Part shown: positions 7,208 through 13,871 of the stretch, in pieces | Numbering within the stretch: the first letter of the stretch is position 1 | Layout: each line of letters begins with the position of its first letter | DNA from: Actinomycetota bacterium | GTDB lineage: Bacteria > Actinomycetota > Actinomycetes > UBA12327 | Direction: 5' to 3' | Length of the DNA stretch: 13,871 nucleotides | NCBI GenBank assembly: GCA_026392555.1 | Contig: JAPLBW010000042.1 | Location: 1 to 13,871 of the forward strand | The notes under the pieces: generated by a model | The model's database searches: none | What the model was told of the DNA's origin: nothing | Seen by the model: only the letters and a program-made list of their open reading frames with translations | Translations under genes and position numbers: made by a program

Positions 7208-9103
7208 TCAGCGGCCCACAATCGCGAGAAGGACCAGGACTAAGAGTGCACCCGAGAGCATCACCAACGAGTAAGAACGGGTGTAGCCCGTTTGGATTCG
7301 ACGAGCCCGCGCTGACAGACCGCCCAGGGATGCAGCGACACCGTTAACGGCACCATCAATGACCTTGTTGTCCACCCACACCAGCGAGCGCGTCAGCCAC
7401 TGACCAGGACGCATGAAGACGGCTTCGTTAAAAGCATCGCCAAACAAGTCTTTACGCGCTGCGACGACTAAGAAGGACACCTTCTCAGGAGCAACCTGTG
7501 GCACATCGCGCCGCAAGTAGAGCAAGATCGCAGCGACAATTCCCACCGCGACAGCTGCCAGCGAAATTCCGGTCATCACTGCGGGAGCCACCGAGCCTGC
7601 TGGCTCAACGAACCCGGTCACCGGCTCCAGCCATTTCTCCAACGTGTTGTTACGCATCAACAAGTAGCCCGAAGCCACCGAGCCAACGGCGAGAACCAAC
7701 ATCGGCACCGTCATTGACCATGGCGATTCGTGCGGGTGGACATCCTCAGTCCAGCGCTTCTTGCCGATGAAGGTCATAAAGAAGATGCGGCTCATGTAAA
7801 AGGCCGTCAGCCCAGCACCGATAACCGCAAGCCCACCAATGATCGGGTTGCGCGCCATGGCTGACTCAATGATCAAGTCCTTGGTGAAGTAACCAGCCAA
7901 CGGTGGAATACCGATGATGGCCAAGTAGCCCAGACCAAAGGTCGCGGTCGTGATAGCCATGACTGAACGCAGACCACCGAACCGGCGCATGTTGACTTGA
8001 TCGTTCATGCCGTGCATGACCGAACCGGCACCAAGGAACAGCCCAGCTTTAAAGAATCCGTGAGCCAACAGGAAGGCAATCGCAAAGACGTAGCCGGTGG
8101 GACCAAGTCCGACGGCCAGCATCATGTAACCAATAGCGCTCATGGTTGAGCCGGCCAAGGCTTTCTTGATGTCATCCTTGGCGCTGGCGATGATGCCTCC
8201 CGCGAGCAACGTGATCAAACCAACGATGATCACTGCCATCTGCGCGGTGGGGGCAAGGTCAAAGATCGGGTTCGAGCGAGCAATCAGGTACACACCCGCG
8301 GTCACCATCGTTGCGGCGTGAATCAATGCCGATACCGGGGTAGGACCTTCCATCGCGTCCAACAACCACGACTGCAGCGGGAATTGAGCAGACTTTCCAC
8401 ACGCTGCCAACAAGAGCATGAAGCCGATGCCATTCACCATCGCCGAACTTGCGCCGGGAGCTGCTGCGAACACGCCTTGGAATGTCACTGTTCCAAAGGC
8501 TGCGAACATGAGCATGATCGCCACAGACATTCCGATGTCGCCGACGCGGTTAACCACGAACGCCTTCTTGGCGGCTGGACCGGCCGTATCGCGAGTTTGG
8601 TAATAACCAATCAACAGGTAAGAGGCTAACCCGACGCCTTCCCAGCCGACGTAGAGCAGGGCGTAACTGTCGGCGAGGACCAGCAACAACATGGCCGCGA
8701 CGAAGAGGTTGAGGTACCCAAAGAAACGACGACGTCCATCATCGCCCTTCATGTAGCCCACGGCGTAGATATGAATCAACAAGCCAACGCCGGTGATCAA
8801 GAGAACGAAGGCCATGGAGAGTTGGTCAAGCTGGAATGCGACATCAACCTTGAACCGGCCTAAATCAAGCCAGGTGAAAAGGAACTGTCGAACAGCGCGG
8901 TCCTCAGATGGCTTGGATAGCAAGTTCAGCCACAGGGCCACAGCAACACCGAACGAGCCAGCGATCGTGGCCACACCCAGCAGGTGACCCCACTTGTTGG
9001 TCACGCGCCCGGTGCCCAGCAAGATCAAAGCTCCGGCAAGTGGCAAAGCGATGAGCAGCCAAGTCAAGGACGTAGTACCGCTCGCAGCGGTTATGGTCTC
9101 CAT
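7208..9103 (-). CDS. nuoL: NADH-quinone oxidoreductase subunit L
   Basis: NuoL is the distal antiporter-like proton-pumping subunit of complex I and carries the long lateral helix that runs along the membrane arm. The protein has 631 residues from the ATG at 9103. Proton-channel residues are in place: Glu155 in LYVGWEGVGLAS, Lys237 in ACGKSAQFPLQSWL, His262 in SALIHAATMVTAG, Lys352 in HGFFKAGLF and Lys408 in AGYFTKDLI. The C-terminal half after about residue 500 includes a helix, a long amphipathic stretch and a final anchor (LVMLSGALLVLVLLAIV), as expected of full-length NuoL. A TTG directly in front of the ATG (9106) could also serve; GAGGT at 9113-9117 lies 9 bases before the ATG. The nuoK stop is 4 bases upstream. 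Next to that stop is a strong inverted repeat (9130-9153), listed separately. Confidence 0.97.
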   Translation of the reverse strand: METITAASGTTSLTWLLIALPLAGALILLGTGRVTNKWGHLLGVATIAGSFGVAVALWLNLLSKPSEDRAVRQFLFTWLDLGRFKVDVAFQLDQLSMAFVLLITGVGLLIHIYAVGYMKGDDGRRRFFGYLNLFVAAMLLLVLADSYALLYVGWEGVGLASYLLIGYYQTRDTAGPAAKKAFVVNRVGDIGMSVAIMLMFAAFGTVTFQGVFAAAPGASSAMVNGIGFMLLLAACGKSAQFPLQSWLLDAMEGPTPVSALIHAATMVTAGVYLIARSNPIFDLAPTAQMAVIIVGLITLLAGGIIASAKDDIKKALAGSTMSAIGYMMLAVGLGPTGYVFAIAFLLAHGFFKAGLFLGAGSVMHGMNDQVNMRRFGGLRSVMAITTATFGLGYLAIIGIPPLAGYFTKDLIIESAMARNPIIGGLAVIGAGLTAFYMSRIFFMTFIGKKRWTEDVHPHESPWSMTVPMLVLAVGSVASGYLLMRNNTLEKWLEPVTGFVEPAGSVAPAVMTGISLAAVAVGIVAAILLYLRRDVPQVAPEKVSFLVVAARKDLFGDAFNEAVFMRPGQWLTRSLVWVDNKVIDGAVNGVAASLGGLSARARRIQTGYTRSYSLVMLSGALLVLVLLAIVGR

Positions 9104-9107
9104 CAAC

Positions 9108-9407
9108 TTAGGACCTCAACAAGTTAGCTTCGTCGATCGACGCCGATCGACGAGTAGCAAATATAGACATGATGATGGCAAGCCCAATTACCACCTCAGC
9201 GGCAGCAACGACCATCACGAAGAAGGCCACCACCTGCCCATCGAGGGTGCCATTGATCCGTGCAAAGGTGACGAACGCAAGGTTCGCGGCGTTGAGCATC
9301 AACTCGACGCACATGAACACCACGATGGCGTTACGCCGGAACAACACTCCAAATGCGCCGATGCTAAACAGTGCGGCCGAGAGGTAGATGTAGTTCATCG
9401 GGTTCAT
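9108..9407 (-). CDS. nuoK: NADH-quinone oxidoreductase subunit K
   Basis: NuoK is the small three-helix membrane subunit of complex I that links the antiporter-like subunits to NuoJ, NuoA and NuoH. The 99 residues match the normal length of about 100. The two membrane glutamates essential in E. coli NuoK (Glu36 and Glu72) correspond to Glu35 in FMCVELMLNA and Glu71 in VVAAAEVVIGL. The start at 9407 overlaps the nuoJ TGA as ATGA and has AGGGGG at 9415-9420, 7 bases upstream. A second ATG three codons on lacks a comparable site. The last 16 codons hold a perfect inverted repeat, so part of the C-terminal RRSASIDEA sequence is written in a self-complementary DNA stretch. Confidence 0.97.
   Translation of the reverse strand: MNPMNYIYLSAALFSIGAFGVLFRRNAIVVFMCVELMLNAANLAFVTFARINGTLDGQVVAFFVMVVAAAEVVIGLAIIMSIFATRRSASIDEANLLRS
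9113..9117 (-). promoter_or_regulatory. Ribosome binding site of nuoL
   Basis: GAGGT on the minus strand, 9 bases before the nuoL ATG at 9103 and overlapping the short gap after nuoK. It lies 12 bases downstream of the inverted repeat at 9130-9153. Confidence 0.65.
9130..9153 (-). repeat. Perfect 10-bp inverted repeat (hairpin) at the 3' end of nuoK
   Basis: On the minus (mRNA) strand the arms are TCGTCGATCG and CGATCGACGA, separated by the four bases GCGT. All ten base pairs are Watson-Crick. The 5' arm sits inside nuoK codons for SIDEA-adjacent residues, and the 3' arm ends 12 bases before the nuoL GAGGT. No run of T follows, so it is not a factor-independent terminator. It could be an mRNA processing or stability element or a translational attenuator between nuoK and nuoL, or a by-product of codon use at CGATCGACG, which occurs twice in direct order here. 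Confidence 0.6.
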
Positions 9408-10201
9408 TTGTCATCCCCCTCGGGGTAAACAGCAGTAATGACTCGACCATCTGCGGTCGTGAACGTACGGGCCTCTTCGACTTGGAATGGCGCAGGCACC
9501 GATTCCAACGCGGGCGAGCCATCAGGAAGCAGAGCGGGAGTGTCCACCGCATTGTGATTGGCGAATACACCAGGAGCCGGCATGGGGCTACGCGGCGCGG
9601 TGACCGAGGTAAACCGGGCTCGCGAAATCATGGCTTGCGTGGGCTTGCCAACCAGGCGCTCGCGGTGGGTGTAAACGATCGCACCAACGGCAGCGGTGAT
9701 CAGCAAGGCGCTGGTGACTTCAAATGCCAAGACATAACGGCCAAAGATCAGTTGTGCAACGGCTTGAAGGTTGCCACCCGCTGGGCTGGTCGCTGCATCT
9801 AGTCCCTTGACTTCATTGACAGTCAGACCACCCACACCGGCCAAGAGCAACAAGCCAAATCCGATGCCGACCAGAACAGCGGCAAGGCGCTGACCCTTAA
9901 TAGTTTCGACCAAGGAGTCAGCCGCATCGACTCCGATTAACATCAGGACGAAGAGGAACAGCATCATGACTGCTCCGGTGTACACGATGATCTGCACCAT
10001 GCTCAAAAAGGGTGCGGCGTTGATCAGGTAGAGCACCGCGAGGCTAACCATGGTCAAGGCGATCCACAATGCGGAGTGAACCGCCTTACGTGACAGCAGC
10101 ATTCCAATCGCGCCGCCCACGGTCAGGATGGCCAACACCCAGAAGGCAAAGGTTTCGCCAGCTGACACCGTCGCTACACCAGTGGCAAGGTAAGTGGTCA
10201 C
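9404..10201 (-). CDS. nuoJ: NADH-quinone oxidoreductase subunit J, with long C-terminal tail
   Basis: NuoJ is a membrane subunit of complex I near the quinone-coupling region. The first 180 residues hold five membrane helices, including the third-helix block MVQIIVYTGAVMMLFLF with the conserved Tyr74 next to the pi-bulge, and the last helix with Glu161 (FEVTSALL). From about residue 180 to 265 there is a hydrophilic, proline-rich tail that E. coli NuoJ (about 184 residues) lacks; long NuoJ tails are usual in actinobacteria. The start is GTG at 10201, which overlaps the nuoI TGA as GTGA, with GGGG at 10209-10212, 7 bases upstream. The end overlaps nuoK by 4 bases. The tail contains no recognised domain. 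Confidence 0.95.
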   Translation of the reverse strand: MTTYLATGVATVSAGETFAFWVLAILTVGGAIGMLLSRKAVHSALWIALTMVSLAVLYLINAAPFLSMVQIIVYTGAVMMLFLFVLMLIGVDAADSLVETIKGQRLAAVLVGIGFGLLLLAGVGGLTVNEVKGLDAATSPAGGNLQAVAQLIFGRYVLAFEVTSALLITAAVGAIVYTHRERLVGKPTQAMISRARFTSVTAPRSPMPAPGVFANHNAVDTPALLPDGSPALESVPAPFQVEEARTFTTADGRVITAVYPEGDDK

Positions 10202-10779
10202 TGGCTGACCCCATCGCGATTTTCGGGTTCACGGGTGCGCGAGAGTTCCTGGCCAGCATCGGGACCAGTGACTTTGCCTTGGTAATAGTCCGTATCTGTA
10301 GTTCCAGCCACCATGGGATGTGGCGGCGGGATCATGCCCTCAAACAGAGGCGCCAACAGTTGTTCCTTGGTAAAGATCAAGCGACCGCGATCGTCGTCCG
10401 CCAGTTCGTATTCATTAGTCATGGTCAATGCGCGCGTGGGGCAGGCCTCGATGCACAAGCCGCACAAAATGCAACGCAAGTAGTTAATTTGGTAGACCTT
10501 GCCGTAACGCTCGCCCGGTGAGAAACGATTGTCTTCGGTGTTGTCGGCGCCTTCAACAAAAATTGCGTCTGCTGGGCAGGCCCATGCGCACAGTTCGCAG
10601 CCGATGCACTTTTCCAGACCGTCGGGGTACCGGTTGAGTTGGTGACGACCGTGGAAGCGCGGCTCAATAGGAAAGTCGCGACCGCGCTTTTCCTCGGGGT
10701 ACTGCTCGGTGTTGACCTTCTTGAACATCGTGCCGAAGGTGACACCAAATCCCTTAATGGTTCCGATGACGTCAGCCAC
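10198..10779 (-). CDS. nuoI: NADH-quinone oxidoreductase subunit I (2x[4Fe-4S])
   Basis: NuoI carries the two [4Fe-4S] clusters N6a and N6b that pass electrons from NuoG towards NuoB and the quinone site. The two motifs are complete: C58, C61, C64 and C68 (CIGCELCAWACP) and C103, C106, C109 and C113 (CILCGLCIEACP). The protein is 193 residues, close to the usual 180-210. The reading frame is open further upstream to 10881, but that part is the shadow of nuoH. The GTG at 10779 is chosen because AAGGGG at 10786-10791 lies 6 bases before it and the residues after it (ADVIGTIKGFGVTF) start the conserved N-terminal helix. It overlaps nuoH by 8 bases. The C-terminal 40 residues are hydrophilic and variable in this family. 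Confidence 0.95.
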   Translation of the reverse strand: MADVIGTIKGFGVTFGTMFKKVNTEQYPEEKRGRDFPIEPRFHGRHQLNRYPDGLEKCIGCELCAWACPADAIFVEGADNTEDNRFSPGERYGKVYQINYLRCILCGLCIEACPTRALTMTNEYELADDDRGRLIFTKEQLLAPLFEGMIPPPHPMVAGTTDTDYYQGKVTGPDAGQELSRTREPENRDGVSQ

Positions 10780-12049
10780 GTGAGTCCCCTTCAGTTGCGG
10801 AAATCGTTTGGGCCGAAGCTGCCGGAGTCGGAAGTTTCTGGCCAGGCAATGGTGGCACCGGGAATCCGCCCGCAAAGGCATCGAATTCCGGCTCTGGTTC
10901 GATCTCGCGGGGCATCCGGCGACTGATCATCGCGTCTAGCACAAAACTGAGGACGACCAAGATCGTCAAAATGACACCGACGATCACCAAAAGCGACGAC
11001 GAATCAACATTGGCGGACTGACGCAAGGCGCGAGCCGTAGCCACGATGACGATCCACACCAAGGAGACCGGAATCAAGACCTTCCAGCCAAACTTCATGA
11101 ACTGGTCGTAGCGAAGTCGTGGAAGCGTTCCGCGCAACCAGATGAAAACAAAGATGAAGGCGAAGAGTTTGGCGACAAACCACGCCAACGGCCACCAACC
11201 GGAGTTGGCTCCAGCCCAGACCGTGGAGATCGGAGCCGGTGCGCGCCAGCCACCCAAGAACAACGTGGTTGCTAATGCTGACACGGTGACCATGTTGATG
11301 TATTCGGCCAAAAAGAACAGCGCGAACTTCAACGACGAGTACTCGGTGTGGAATCCACCGACCAGCTCGCCTTCGGCCTCGGGCAAGTCAAAGGGTGCAC
11401 GGTTGGTTTCGCCCACCATGGACGTGGTGTAGATCAAGAATGACGGCAGCAGCAACACGACGTACCAGACGTTTTGTTGCGCTGACACGATTTCGGAAGT
11501 TGACATCGAACCTGCGTACAAGAACACGGCTACGAGTGAGAGCCCCATGGCGATTTCGTAGGAGATCATCTGTGCTGTGGACCGCAATGCGCCCAGCAAC
11601 GGATAGGTCGAGCCAGACGACCAGCCGGCCAGCACGATTCCGTAGATACCAATGGATGCAATGGCCAAAATAAACAGGACCGCGACTGGGAAGTCGGTCA
11701 ACTGCAGGTTGGTCCACGTGCCAAAGATCGAAACGGTCGGCCCCAGCGGGATCACCGCAAAGGCGATGAAGCAGGTCGTGGCAGAAATGATCGGCGCAAG
11801 GATAAAGACTGAGCGATCGGCAAGCGCGGGGATGATGTCTTGCTTCAGCGCGAGCTTGACACCGTCAGCCAGACCTTGAACCAGACCAAAGGGGCCCACG
11901 CGGTTGGGTCCGATACGCATTTGCATACGCGCCACGATGCGACGTTCAAGCCAAATGGTGAAGAGGGTGACCAACACGAGGAAGACAAAGATCACCAACG
12001 ACTTCAGCAGGATTAACCAGCCTGGATCAAGCCCGAAGGGAACACTCAT
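10772..12049 (-). CDS. nuoH: NADH-quinone oxidoreductase subunit H, with C-terminal tail
   Basis: NuoH forms most of the quinone chamber and joins the peripheral arm to the membrane arm. The 425 residues show about eight membrane helices. The family blocks are present: LERRIVARMQMRIGPNRVG at about 34-52 (with Glu35) and GETNRAPFDLPEAEGELV at 213-230, the acidic loop below the quinone site, followed by the YSSLKFALFFLAEY helix. E. coli NuoH is about 325 residues; the extra length is mainly a proline- and acid-rich soluble tail from about 370 (REIEPEPEFDAF onward), typical of actinobacterial NuoH. The ATG at 12049 overlaps the nuoG TGA as ATGA and has the strongest ribosome binding site in the operon, GGAGGTG at 12054-12060. 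The tail is encoded where nuoH overlaps the nuoI start. Confidence 0.97.
   Translation of the reverse strand: MSVPFGLDPGWLILLKSLVIFVFLVLVTLFTIWLERRIVARMQMRIGPNRVGPFGLVQGLADGVKLALKQDIIPALADRSVFILAPIISATTCFIAFAVIPLGPTVSIFGTWTNLQLTDFPVAVLFILAIASIGIYGIVLAGWSSGSTYPLLGALRSTAQMISYEIAMGLSLVAVFLYAGSMSTSEIVSAQQNVWYVVLLLPSFLIYTTSMVGETNRAPFDLPEAEGELVGGFHTEYSSLKFALFFLAEYINMVTVSALATTLFLGGWRAPAPISTVWAGANSGWWPLAWFVAKLFAFIFVFIWLRGTLPRLRYDQFMKFGWKVLIPVSLVWIVIVATARALRQSANVDSSSLLVIVGVILTILVVLSFVLDAMISRRMPREIEPEPEFDAFAGGFPVPPLPGQKLPTPAASAQTISATEGDSRG
10786..10791 (-). promoter_or_regulatory. Ribosome binding site of nuoI
   Basis: AAGGGG on the minus strand, 6 bases before the GTG at 10779 and inside the end of nuoH. 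It selects this GTG over in-frame start codons further upstream. Confidence 0.7.
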
Positions 12050-13871
12050 GCTGCACCTCCGGAAACCTCAACGGTGGCCCCCGGCAGTACACCCAGGTCA
12101 GTCAGGATCCGTGAGCCGGTCGAGTTCATCGGCACCCACACCACGTCGTCCACCATGTCGGTGATTTCTAATGCAAGAGTGATCGCGCCCTGGCTGGTTG
12201 AAACGGTCACTAGTGATCCATTCGATGCGCCAACCTTGGTCGCCGTAGCGACCGAGAGGCGGGCCACACTCTTGCGCGCCGTTGCAGCCAATGAGTCTTG
12301 ACCATCTTGACCCATACCAAGGTCAAGCAGCGGGCGCCAGGATGCCAACGTGATTCCACCGGCTACGGCGGATGCGGAAGCAACGGACGGAACTGCGACT
12401 CGATCGCCGGACCACGTGCCCAAGGCATCAAGTTCAGCGCGAGCACCAGCAGCATCACTAAAGCCCAACGAGATGACCTCGTCCGAATCAAGATCAAACT
12501 CTTCAGCCAACGCGCTCAGGATACGAATTTCCGACATCGTGGGCGTGGCCAGTGCGGCCTCAATCTCGCGGACGCGGCCTTCCCAGTTGATCAGGCTTCC
12601 ATTGCGCTCAGCAATCGGCGGAACGGGGAACACCACGTGCGCGTGCTCAGTGACTTCGCTACGACGCACCTCAAAGCTGACGATGAACTCTGACGAGTGC
12701 AGGCAGTGCCGAGCAGCATGCGGGTTGGGCAAGTCAGAAATTTCGACACCAGCGACCACTAACGCACCGAGCATGTCTCGGTTAGCCGCCGTAAAGATTT
12801 GCTCGACATTGCGACCGGCTTGAGCCGGAAGTTCCGAAACACCCCAAGCCGCAGCAATCTCCGCACGAGCCGCAGCGGATTCGACCGGACGACCGCCGGG
12901 CAACAAGGTCGGTGCAGCACCGGCTTCGAGCGCGCCACGTTCACCCGCGCGACGAGGAATCCACGCCAACCGGGCTCCGGTTTGTTGCGCCAAAGCCACC
13001 GCTGCGGTGAATCCACCGGCACTCAGGCTCAAGCGTTCGCCGACCAAGATGACCGAGCCGGGATGACGCAAGGCAGCACCAAGATCGCCATCACTAGCGG
13101 CGATCAGTGCTGCGGCTTCTTGACCAGGTGCAGTGGCGACAACCGTCGCCTTGAGCTTGCTGCTTGCACGCGAGGCAAACGGCGCGATAGTGAAAACATT
13201 TTGCGTTCCGGCACGAACTGCCTTTTGCAACCGCAGGAAGACAATCGGTGATTCATCTTCAGGTTCAAACCCAGCGAGCAACACGGTGGGTGCAGATTCA
13301 AGCTCTGCATACGTCAGACCCACACCAGTTCCGGCAACCGTGGAGCCAATGAAAGCCAATTCCTCATCAGAACTCGGGCGCGTTCTAAAGTCAATGTCGT
13401 TGGTGTTGAGGGCCACTCGAGCAAACTTGGCGTAAGCGTAGGCATCTTCGCGTGTCAGCCGTCCGCCGACGAGTACTCCAGCATTTCCGCGCGCAGCGAC
13501 CAAGCCACCGGCGGCAGCGGCAATAGCTTCGGGCCACGAGGCGGGCTTCAACTGACCATCGGCATCGCGCACCAACGGGGTCGTGATGCGGTCGGCACCG
13601 GTGGATGACGAGAACGCAAAGCGGCCCTTGTCGCAGTTCCACTCTTCGTTAACTTCGGGCTCGTTGATGGCCAGGCGGCGCACGACCTTGCCGCGACGGT
13701 GGTCTGTCCGCAACGAACAACCCGAGGCGCAGTGCTCACAGGCTGTTGGCGTGGAGACTAGGTCAAAGGGACGAGCGCGGAATCGATAAGCCGAGCTGGT
13801 CAGCGCACCCACGGGGCAAATCTGAATCGTGTTGCCCGAGAAATAAGACTCAAAAGGCTGGTTTTCGTAAA
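12046..13871 (-). CDS. nuoG: NADH-quinone oxidoreductase subunit G (5' part missing)
   Basis: NuoG is the large iron-sulfur subunit of the peripheral arm of complex I. The frame is open to the right edge, so 607 C-terminal residues are visible of a protein usually near 800. A GTG at 13812 is not the start, because the conserved SGNTIQICPVGAL lies upstream of it; its cysteine (fragment residue 18) is the last ligand of cluster N4. Next comes the molybdopterin-oxidoreductase-like domain with C44, C47, C51 and C79 (CEHCASGC and NC), the ligands of the extra cluster N7. Their spacing equals that of E. coli NuoG. The rest is the degenerate molybdopterin-binding fold, rich in Ala and Gly, without a cofactor, ending with a beta-barrel-like segment (VTVSTSQGAITLALEI). 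The N-terminal ferredoxin-like part with N1b, N5 and most of N4 is outside the window. nuoE, nuoF and nuoA-D should lie further right. Confidence 0.96.
   Translation of the reverse strand, partial: YENQPFESYFSGNTIQICPVGALTSSAYRFRARPFDLVSTPTACEHCASGCSLRTDHRRGKVVRRLAINEPEVNEEWNCDKGRFAFSSSTGADRITTPLVRDADGQLKPASWPEAIAAAAGGLVAARGNAGVLVGGRLTREDAYAYAKFARVALNTNDIDFRTRPSSDEELAFIGSTVAGTGVGLTYAELESAPTVLLAGFEPEDESPIVFLRLQKAVRAGTQNVFTIAPFASRASSKLKATVVATAPGQEAAALIAASDGDLGAALRHPGSVILVGERLSLSAGGFTAAVALAQQTGARLAWIPRRAGERGALEAGAAPTLLPGGRPVESAAARAEIAAAWGVSELPAQAGRNVEQIFTAANRDMLGALVVAGVEISDLPNPHAARHCLHSSEFIVSFEVRRSEVTEHAHVVFPVPPIAERNGSLINWEGRVREIEAALATPTMSEIRILSALAEEFDLDSDEVISLGFSDAAGARAELDALGTWSGDRVAVPSVASASAVAGGITLASWRPLLDLGMGQDGQDSLAATARKSVARLSVATATKVGASNGSLVTVSTSQGAITLALEITDMVDDVVWVPMNSTGSRILTDLGVLPGATVEVSGGAA
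12054..12060 (-). promoter_or_regulatory. Strong ribosome binding site of nuoH
   Basis: GGAGGTG on the minus strand, 4 bases before the ATG at 12049 and inside the last codons of nuoG. It is a near-perfect match to the 16S rRNA tail and the best of the operon. Confidence 0.75.

Noticed and set aside
10780..10881. N-terminal extension of NuoI by 34 residues to a start at 10881
   Set aside because: The extension is Arg- and His-rich, unlike any NuoI, and is the out-of-frame reading of the nuoH tail. The GTG at 10779 has a proper ribosome binding site.
12298..13251. Three overlapping plus-strand open frames of 131-157 codons opposite nuoG
   Set aside because: They are mutually overlapping shadows of the nuoG codon pattern with no protein-like features.
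1..13871. Search for a novel system, mobile element, CRISPR array or RNA gene
   Set aside because: Every stretch is accounted for by conserved genes that abut or overlap. I saw no repeat arrays, transposase or integrase features, and no tRNA- or rRNA-like sequences.

Overview
The window lies in the chromosome of an actinobacterium, probably an uncultured one with base composition around the mid-50s % GC (estimated by eye). The case rests on the genes: a two-subunit 2-oxoglutarate:ferredoxin oxidoreductase with actinobacterial-style KorA and KorB, a 14-subunit-type nuo cluster in which NuoH and NuoJ carry long soluble C-terminal tails, and a long-chain trans-polyprenyl synthetase directly behind nuoN. 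Genus-level placement is not possible from this sequence alone. Coding density is extreme: there is no intergenic gap longer than about 10 bases, no RNA gene, no mobile element and no CRISPR array.

Plus strand, 1 to 3088: the 3' two thirds of korA (cut by the left edge), korB overlapping it by 8 bases, then a RarD-type EamA transporter. The transporter has no ATG, GTG or TTG that keeps its conserved first helix; the best start is a CTG that overlaps the korB stop as CTGA.

Minus strand, 13871 down to 3085: nuoG (cut by the right edge), nuoH, nuoI, nuoJ, nuoK, nuoL, nuoM and nuoN, followed by a polyprenyl synthetase. Neighbouring genes overlap by 4 or 8 bases or are separated by 1, 4 or 10 bases, so this is one translationally coupled operon transcribed right to left. 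The two convergent units meet at a single CTAG at 3085-3088, which supplies a TAG stop on both strands.

How the genes fit together: Kor oxidises 2-oxoglutarate and reduces ferredoxin. Nuo is the proton-pumping NADH (or reduced-carrier):menaquinone oxidoreductase, and the polyprenyl synthetase probably makes the isoprenoid tail of the menaquinone that Nuo reduces. The locus therefore joins a TCA-cycle oxidation step, the respiratory entry point and quinone tail synthesis. I found no sign of an undescribed system. The points worth a second look are the non-canonical rarD start, a perfect 10-bp inverted repeat at the 3' end of nuoK just ahead of the nuoL ribosome binding site, and the shared stop between the convergent operons.
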